A program made the translations under genes and the position numbers. A stretch of 28,177 nucleotides of DNA from Candidatus Latescibacter anaerobius SCGC AAA252-E07 (GTDB lineage Bacteria > Latescibacterota > Latescibacteria > Latescibacterales > Latescibacteraceae). The stretch's first letter is position 1, and the number at the start of each line of letters is the position of its first letter. Of this stretch, positions 23,296 through 28,177 are shown one piece after another. The stretch spans positions 1 through 28,177 of the forward strand of contig AQSL01000133.1 of assembly GCA_000403035.1 (NCBI GenBank). Direction: 5' to 3'. The notes under the pieces are model-generated. The model had not been told where the DNA came from and ran no database searches. It was given only the letters and a program-made list of their open reading frames with translations.

Positions 23296-26200
23296 TTAGG
23301 TAGTTAATGCCTGCAACACCTTTTTTACTCCAGCCAATGAACTATTCGAAACCTTCGGAGCCGAAAAACCGATCCTCATACCTTTATCAAAAGAAAAATG
23401 CAGCTTTACCGGTGATTTTTGTACCATCTTTTCAATCTTATCTCTTGAAATTTCCTCGGTCTCTGGCATATAAATGCTGGTCATTTCTCCTTCATTTATT
23501 GATACTACCGTGGCTCCGATTTGTGCTGCATAATGACGAATATAAGCCGATTCAATCAGATTACGTGCCGGTTCTTCCGGCTTTCCGAAACGATCGCCCA
23601 ATTCTTCTTCTATCGCTCTTACTTCTTCCGTTGAAACCGTCTCCGAAAGCCTGCGGTAAAAAAGCACTCTCTCCCGGGCATCCGGCATGTAATTCTCAGG
23701 TACATACGCATCTTTCTTAAAATTGACTTCTACTTCCGGCGGTTTTGTAACTTTTTCACCTTTCAATTCAGCTATGGTTTCATATAAAAGATCGGTATAA
23801 AGATCAAAACCTATAGCCGCAATATAGCCGGATTGTTCTGTCCCCAGAATATTTCCCGCGCCCCTTAATTCGAGGTCACGCATTGCTATACTGAAACCGC
23901 TCCCGAGTTCCGAGAACTCCTCGATAGTCCTCAACCTCTGCCTTGCCGTTTTTGTAAGCGGTGTTTTCGGGGGAACCAGCAAATACGCATAAGCCCGTAT
24001 GTTGGAACGTCCAACCCTGCCCCTTAATTGATAAAGCTGTGATAATCCGAAGGTATCTGCACGGTTGATAAGTATGGTATTAACCATGGGAATGTCGAGG
24101 CCGTTCTCGATAATCATGGTCGTTACCAGTACCTGGTATTTCCCGTGGTAAAAATCACGCATCTTGATTTCAAGCTCTTTTTCCGGAAGCTGACCGTGAA
24201 CCACGCAAAATGACACTTCTGGCATCAGCGACCGTAAATATGATGCCATACTTTCGATTGATTTTACCCTGTTATGAACAAAAAACACCTGGCCATCCCT
24301 GTCAATTTCTCTCATCACCGCTTCTACAACATGCTTTTCCTCAAACGGCACGACTTCGGAATGGACACTGTATCTATCCTGAGGAGGGGTATTGATAAAT
24401 GATATATCCCTTGCACCCAGGAGAGACATGTTGAGTGTCCTGGGAATCGGGGTGGCACTCATGGACATAACATCGATAGAACTCTTTATTTTTTTAATCC
24501 GTTCCTTACTCCTGACACCGAACCTTTGCTCTTCATCAATAATTAAAACCCCGAGATTTTTTATAAACACATCTTTTGATAATAGACGGTGAGTACCGAT
24601 TATTATGTCAATTTGACCGGCTGCCAGGCGGTCAAGGATATCTTTCTGTTCCGCTCTGGTACGAAATCTTGAAATCGCCTCAACATTCACCGGAAAATCT
24701 GCCAGACGTTCTCGAAAAGTTTCTTCATGCTGTTCTGCGAGAATAGTTGTCGGTACAAGAACGGCAACCTGTTTATTATCGAGCACCGCCATAAATGCAG
24801 CCCTTATAGCAATCTCGGTTTTACCAAAACCAACATCACCACAAATGAGCCGTTCCATGGGTGAAGAATTCTCCATGTCTTTTCGAACATCAGACCATGC
24901 ACGCAACTGATCAGGTGTTTCTTCATAAATAAACGATTCTTCCATAGATTTCAGCAAATGTTCATCGGGTTTAAACGCATACCCCGGAAATACTTTCCTC
25001 TCTGCATATAAACGCAGTAAATCCTCAGCCATACGCTGAATGGATTTCTTTGTCCGCGCTTTGAGCTTTTCCCATGAGGTACCGCCAAGTTTATGTACGA
25101 CAGGTAACACGCCCTCTTCGGCAGAGTATTTTTTCAGTCTTTTCAACTGCTCAACCGGTACAAAAAGCTTATCATTGTCTCTGTAATAAACCATCAGACA
25201 ATCGGTTTCAGCCCCTCCCGCTTTTATACGCTTAAGGCCCCTGTAGCGGCCTATGCCGTAATCTACATGTACAACAAAATCACCTATTGTCAGGGCGCGA
25301 TGATCAGGTATTGGAACGCCATCCTTATAGCGTCGATACCGTACCCTTCTTCGATACCTGCCAAAAATTTCGTGATCTGTAAAAAGAACAATGCCCGTTA
25401 CAGAATCAGTAAATCCTCCTGAAAGATGGGCAATATCAGTAGCATAATACCCCTCAATAGTTTCAAGCAGTTCATGTAATCTTTCAACCTGACCTGAATT
25501 ATCACATGCTATGTGGCATTTTTTGTTTTCTGTGTGGGCTTTTTTAATATCTTTCCTCAGTTCTTCGAGATTACCCTGATATTGACGTGAAGAATAAATA
25601 TTAAAAGGTATACTCTGTGTCTCCGATGGTTTCAGGTAATAATTCTTTATACATACCAGTTTCCCAAGTTCCTTCGTGAGTTCTGTGGAAGACATATAAA
25701 AATAGTCGGGAGAAGGGATATCAGGATCATCGTTTTTCTGTCTCTCCCAAACAATATAAGCCTGGTTGATCCTCTTATTCACTTTTTCTATGCTCATCTC
25801 CGGATCACAAACAAGGACAATATCATTATCGGAGAAATACGAACATAACGATGCTTTTGTCCCAAAAACGACATGCAGATACTGTTCAATTCCATTCGGT
25901 CTTTCACCGCCATTCAGTGCACATTTAATCCTGTCAAGATTTATTCCCGCCTTGCTCTCGATATCCTGAATGCGACGTTCATCAGAAGCATTTAAACCCG
26001 CTTCGGTTATAAATTCATCGGGAGGTATGATCCTAAATGTATCCACAGGTTCAACAGACCGTTGGCTGGAAGTGGAAAAAGTCCGGATTGATTCAATTTC
26101 ATCTCCCCAGAATTCAACACGGTACGGTATTTCCGCCCCGAACGGATATATATCAACAATACCGCCGCGCACTGCTACCTGACCGGGTGATGTTACGGTA

Positions 26201-26709
26201 TATTGTCTGCTGAAGCCTTTTTCAATCAAAGAGCGGATAAAATCATCAAAAACGAGTTTTTGCCCTTTTTTTACTTCCAGACTTACAAGATTGATGAGTT
26301 CCGGAGGTGTTGTAGGATCATGAAGAGCTACGGCAGTACAAACAACTATACCGTGCCAGCCCCTCTCCAGCATATCAAGTGTCTCCATACGCTGGCTGCG
26401 AACCTCAAAATGACTGTCAATATGCTCATAAGGGTTTGTATCACGTTCAGGAAAGAATGTAACATTCTCAGTGCCGATAATATCTTCCACATCTCCACGA
26501 AATGCATCCGCCTCTTCCTCATCCGGCAGGATTGCCAGAATAGAACGTTCAGGCTTTATGCTATCCTTTCCGAGTAATGCAGAAGCAAAAAATGCGGCGG
26601 AAGAACCTCCCAGGCCATGAACAGACACTTCCTTTTCATGTACAAGAATATCATAGACAGATTGTAATCGGGGATTTTGCCTGAAAGATGTGAGAAGAGT
26701 ACTCAGCAT
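23296..26709 (-). CDS. mfd: Transcription-repair coupling factor Mfd
   Basis: Mfd is a DNA translocase that removes stalled RNA polymerase and recruits UvrA. The protein is about 1137 aa, and all domains are visible in order. A UvrB-homology region comes first (LAILPDEEEADAF, FFPERDTNPYE, RGGIVDIYPFG). The RNA-polymerase-interacting domain (VDYGIGRYRGL to FVPVEQL) is near 475-540. The helicase core has Walker A GDVGFGKT (about 623) and DEEQRFG (about 722); VTTMIIENGLDIP and the QLRGRVGRS motif follow. The C-terminal TRCF domain (ERVLFYRRLS) is present. The ATG at 26709 is preferred; a longer TTG start (26760) would add 17 residues, and neither has a good Shine-Dalgarno. The gene follows a PIN-like protein gene. 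Confidence 0.96.
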   Translation of the reverse strand: MLSTLLTSFRQNPRLQSVYDILVHEKEVSVHGLGGSSAAFFASALLGKDSIKPERSILAILPDEEEADAFRGDVEDIIGTENVTFFPERDTNPYEHIDSHFEVRSQRMETLDMLERGWHGIVVCTAVALHDPTTPPELINLVSLEVKKGQKLVFDDFIRSLIEKGFSRQYTVTSPGQVAVRGGIVDIYPFGAEIPYRVEFWGDEIESIRTFSTSSQRSVEPVDTFRIIPPDEFITEAGLNASDERRIQDIESKAGINLDRIKCALNGGERPNGIEQYLHVVFGTKASLCSYFSDNDIVLVCDPEMSIEKVNKRINQAYIVWERQKNDDPDIPSPDYFYMSSTELTKELGKLVCIKNYYLKPSETQSIPFNIYSSRQYQGNLEELRKDIKKAHTENKKCHIACDNSGQVERLHELLETIEGYYATDIAHLSGGFTDSVTGIVLFTDHEIFGRYRRRVRYRRYKDGVPIPDHRALTIGDFVVHVDYGIGRYRGLKRIKAGGAETDCLMVYYRDNDKLFVPVEQLKRLKKYSAEEGVLPVVHKLGGTSWEKLKARTKKSIQRMAEDLLRLYAERKVFPGYAFKPDEHLLKSMEESFIYEETPDQLRAWSDVRKDMENSSPMERLICGDVGFGKTEIAIRAAFMAVLDNKQVAVLVPTTILAEQHEETFRERLADFPVNVEAISRFRTRAEQKDILDRLAAGQIDIIIGTHRLLSKDVFIKNLGVLIIDEEQRFGVRSKERIKKIKSSIDVMSMSATPIPRTLNMSLLGARDISFINTPPQDRYSVHSEVVPFEEKHVVEAVMREIDRDGQVFFVHNRVKSIESMASYLRSLMPEVSFCVVHGQLPEKELEIKMRDFYHGKYQVLVTTMIIENGLDIPMVNTILINRADTFGLSQLYQLRGRVGRSNIRAYAYLLVPPKTPLTKTARQRLRTIEEFSELGSGFSIAMRDLELRGAGNILGTEQSGYIAAIGFDLYTDLLYETIAELKGEKVTKPPEVEVNFKKDAYVPENYMPDARERVLFYRRLSETVSTEEVRAIEEELGDRFGKPEEPARNLIESAYIRHYAAQIGATVVSINEGEMTSIYMPETEEISRDKIEKMVQKSPVKLHFSFDKGMRIGFSAPKVSNSSLAGVKKVLQALTT

Positions 26710-26819
26710 TATACATAAAAACGGTAGATTCCGGAGTTTGAAGTTATTTGAAGAATACAAAATTTTGGAGAAGATACTATCAGATTTTTTAAGATTAGGT
26801 AGTATAAAAAATGAACGAA

Positions 26820-27776
26820 CTACCGGCCCTTCTTAAACATTGTTCTGGATGATTTCTTTTTAACCTCAGAACTTTTTGTTCTCATTGCGATGGTTAAATC
26901 ATCAATAAGCTTGTAAAGGGATTCTTCATTGTGGTCATATATAACAACATTGTATGGTTCGTTGATACCTGTCATTTTTACGAGTTTCACCATATCAACT
27001 GTTGAAATATAATAATTGCAATAAGGCATATATGCTGCAATCTTTTCTGAAGCTATAAGCAAATCATCTTTATAACCGCATTCAACATCTTCAATCCCAT
27101 AGGTTTCGAAAAGGGAATAAAGAATATTGGAAATAATATGGAATTCCGGAATATCTTTGATTTCCTCATATGATAAAAAATTTTTCATATGATATTCATA
27201 CGATCCGTCTAAAGGCATATACGGTTTCAGAAGATCCGAAAACGTTTCCCAAAAATAAAAAAAATATTCTCCCGCAATGCTATCCAAAGCTTTGCCATCC
27301 TTAAAACTGTCGATGAATAAATACATCTGGGAATTGTTTTTTTCACGTTCCAGCGCTTTTAACACAATTTGTGCGTTCAGAGAAAGGTACTTGTTAAATC
27401 CAGGTGTATATCTTGCATCCGGATCAGAGGAAAAAGCATCTCTCCAGGATGGCTTATTATTATCCTGCTCAAAAAAACAACTAATAACTCTAATAAGTTG
27501 AAGAGTCCTTATGGTAAAACGCTGATGAAATTCTATCTGTCCGAGATTACTCATCATATTCAGAAATTCGATTTCAATCTTATTGTCGTTTATATGGGGT
27601 ACGATATGATCATACGTTATTGGCGTTACAACCATGTTATTAATATACCCTTCATGCAAAAGCAAAAATAATTTATTCATAACCGGATAGTCACGAAGTT
27701 TTACGTAGTTATAATACATATATTTTAACGTTTCAGGGTCAAGATAAACCACATAACGATCGGTTAAATTTAGCAT
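26820..27776 (-). CDS. PIN-like domain protein of unknown function
   Basis: I do not recognise this 318-aa protein by name. It is soluble, without signal or membrane segments. Acidic residues placed as in PIN-like nucleases can be picked out: D13 in VVYLDPETL, DD at 237-238 in GYKDDLLIASEKIAAYMPYCNYY, and D261 in STVDMVKLV. The middle is helical and rich in aromatic residues, and the C-terminus is strongly basic (KKKSSRTMFKKGR), as in nucleic-acid-binding proteins. The ATG at 27776 has GGAG five bases upstream; a TTG one codon earlier is possible. It is the first gene of the minus-strand run leading into mfd, 110 bases away. The PIN assignment is an inference from weak motifs. Confidence 0.6.
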   Translation of the reverse strand: MLNLTDRYVVYLDPETLKYMYYNYVKLRDYPVMNKLFLLLHEGYINNMVVTPITYDHIVPHINDNKIEIEFLNMMSNLGQIEFHQRFTIRTLQLIRVISCFFEQDNNKPSWRDAFSSDPDARYTPGFNKYLSLNAQIVLKALEREKNNSQMYLFIDSFKDGKALDSIAGEYFFYFWETFSDLLKPYMPLDGSYEYHMKNFLSYEEIKDIPEFHIISNILYSLFETYGIEDVECGYKDDLLIASEKIAAYMPYCNYYISTVDMVKLVKMTGINEPYNVVIYDHNEESLYKLIDDLTIAMRTKSSEVKKKSSRTMFKKGR

Positions 27777-28057
27777 CAAATCTCCTATGAAAAATCATAT
27801 AATGCTTTACAAATTTTCAGGATATTAATAAATATGCTTATTTATATTGACAAATGCAATAAAAAATGACTTTTATTTCATTTCAAATAGTAGATATTCT
27901 ACCTGGTTTGTAAAGAACCAGAATGAAAATATGTATATAATATTAGAAAGAATTGAGAATTTTTATCCTGAAAAACGGCTTTGTTCCCACTCTGTAAATA
28001 AAAATGTTATCTCAGAACTGTCCGGTTAAATTCTGTTGATTGCTTTATGAAAAGCCC
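27777..28057. other. AT-rich intergenic region, no gene supported
   Basis: This is very AT-rich and must hold the promoter of the minus-strand operon (PIN-like gene onward). A 60-codon plus-strand frame at 27847-28029 has no ribosome-binding site and an unremarkable composition, so I do not call it. Nothing else was seen until the paired segments from 28058 on. Confidence 0.45.
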
Positions 28058-28123
28058 CCTTCTTGTCCTTCGGACATCCTTGTCTCGTCCTGATATAAGT
28101 TTACACATTAAAGGACAAGGAGG
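28058..28123 (+). promoter_or_regulatory. Leader with alternative pairings that hide the Shine-Dalgarno
   Basis: CCTTCTTGTCCTT (28058-28070) can pair over 13 positions, with one G-U, with AAGGACAAGGAGG (28111-28123), which contains the Shine-Dalgarno AGGAGG. A second segment, TCCTTGTC (28077-28084), is perfectly complementary to GACAAGGA (28114-28121), so the two pairings exclude each other. A small GTCC-TTC-GGAC hairpin lies between them. This resembles a translational switch or attenuator, though it could also be the end of a structured repeat or a minus-strand terminator. Confidence 0.4.
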
Positions 28124-28128
28124 CAAGG

Positions 28129-28177
28129 TTGAAAGAGAGCCTGAGGATTAATTTTACTGAAGCATTTAAGCTGCATG
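28129..28177 (+). CDS. Start of an unidentified plus-strand gene (partial)
   Basis: A TTG at 28129 stands five bases after AGGAGG and opens a frame that stays open to the window edge (MKESLRINFTEAFKLH). Sixteen residues are too few for identification. The good ribosome-binding site and the structured leader support a real gene; the frame could also be chance. Confidence 0.35.
   Translation, partial: MKESLRINFTEAFKLH

Noticed and set aside
27847..28029. 60-codon plus-strand frame
   Set aside because: No ribosome-binding site, AT-rich composition and no recognisable motif.

Overview
The window looks like chromosomal DNA of a Gram-negative bacterium, most likely a poorly cultivated lineage of or near the Fibrobacteres-Chlorobi-Bacteroidetes (FCB) supergroup. 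The reasons are a DUF5686-type outer-membrane protein with an N-terminal carboxypeptidase-regulatory-like domain, the mfd / parvulin / SurA-type gene run, EnvC with FtsEX, a Tat-exported ThuA-like protein and a DUF4097 protein. The base composition is moderately AT-rich. Lineage is inferred from gene content only; there is no rRNA or other phylogenetic marker here. No phage, plasmid, CRISPR or transposase gene is visible.

Layout. (1) 1-3.8 kb, minus strand: a Tat-exported ThuA-like protein, a secreted CBM9-like/PKD protein and an MFS transporter, probably one carbohydrate-related unit, ending at strong terminator-like hairpins. (2) 4.4-6.2 kb, plus strand: the ribosome-assembly GTPase RsgA and a glyoxalase II-like metallo-hydrolase. 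(3) 6.2-9.4 kb, minus strand: a Sfp-type phosphopantetheinyl transferase, a short NagA-like deacetylase and an M42 aminopeptidase. (4) 9.75-13.4 kb, plus strand: a DUF4097 beta-repeat protein and a DUF5686 outer-membrane protein. (5) 13.4-13.8 kb: two tRNA genes (CAU and Val-CAC) behind a good promoter, followed by a terminator. (6) 13.8-16.7 kb, plus strand: Nif3-like protein, C4 zinc-ribbon coiled-coil protein and RNase HI with overlapping reading frames, then a DinB-family protein. (7) 17.2-27.8 kb, minus strand: a run of eight genes in transcription order: PIN-like protein, mfd, parvulin lipoprotein, SurA-like chaperone, methyltransferase, ftsE, ftsX, envC. This links transcription-coupled repair, outer-membrane protein folding and septal peptidoglycan splitting. 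(8) The last 400 bases hold a likely regulatory leader and the first codons of another plus-strand gene.

The least ordinary feature is a family of about 137-bp intergenic repeats (8157-8293, 9601-9737, 16825-16959), with an inverted partial copy at 18403-18437. Each full copy has imperfect terminal inverted repeats built on GGTGAAAAA, a nested cruciform of about 45 nt and a second palindrome at the right end. It resembles a miniature inverted-repeat element or a structured-RNA repeat. The partial copy lies directly upstream of envC inside the ftsX-envC gap. A second point of interest is the leader at 28058-28123, where two upstream segments can each pair with the Shine-Dalgarno region of the gene entering at the right edge.
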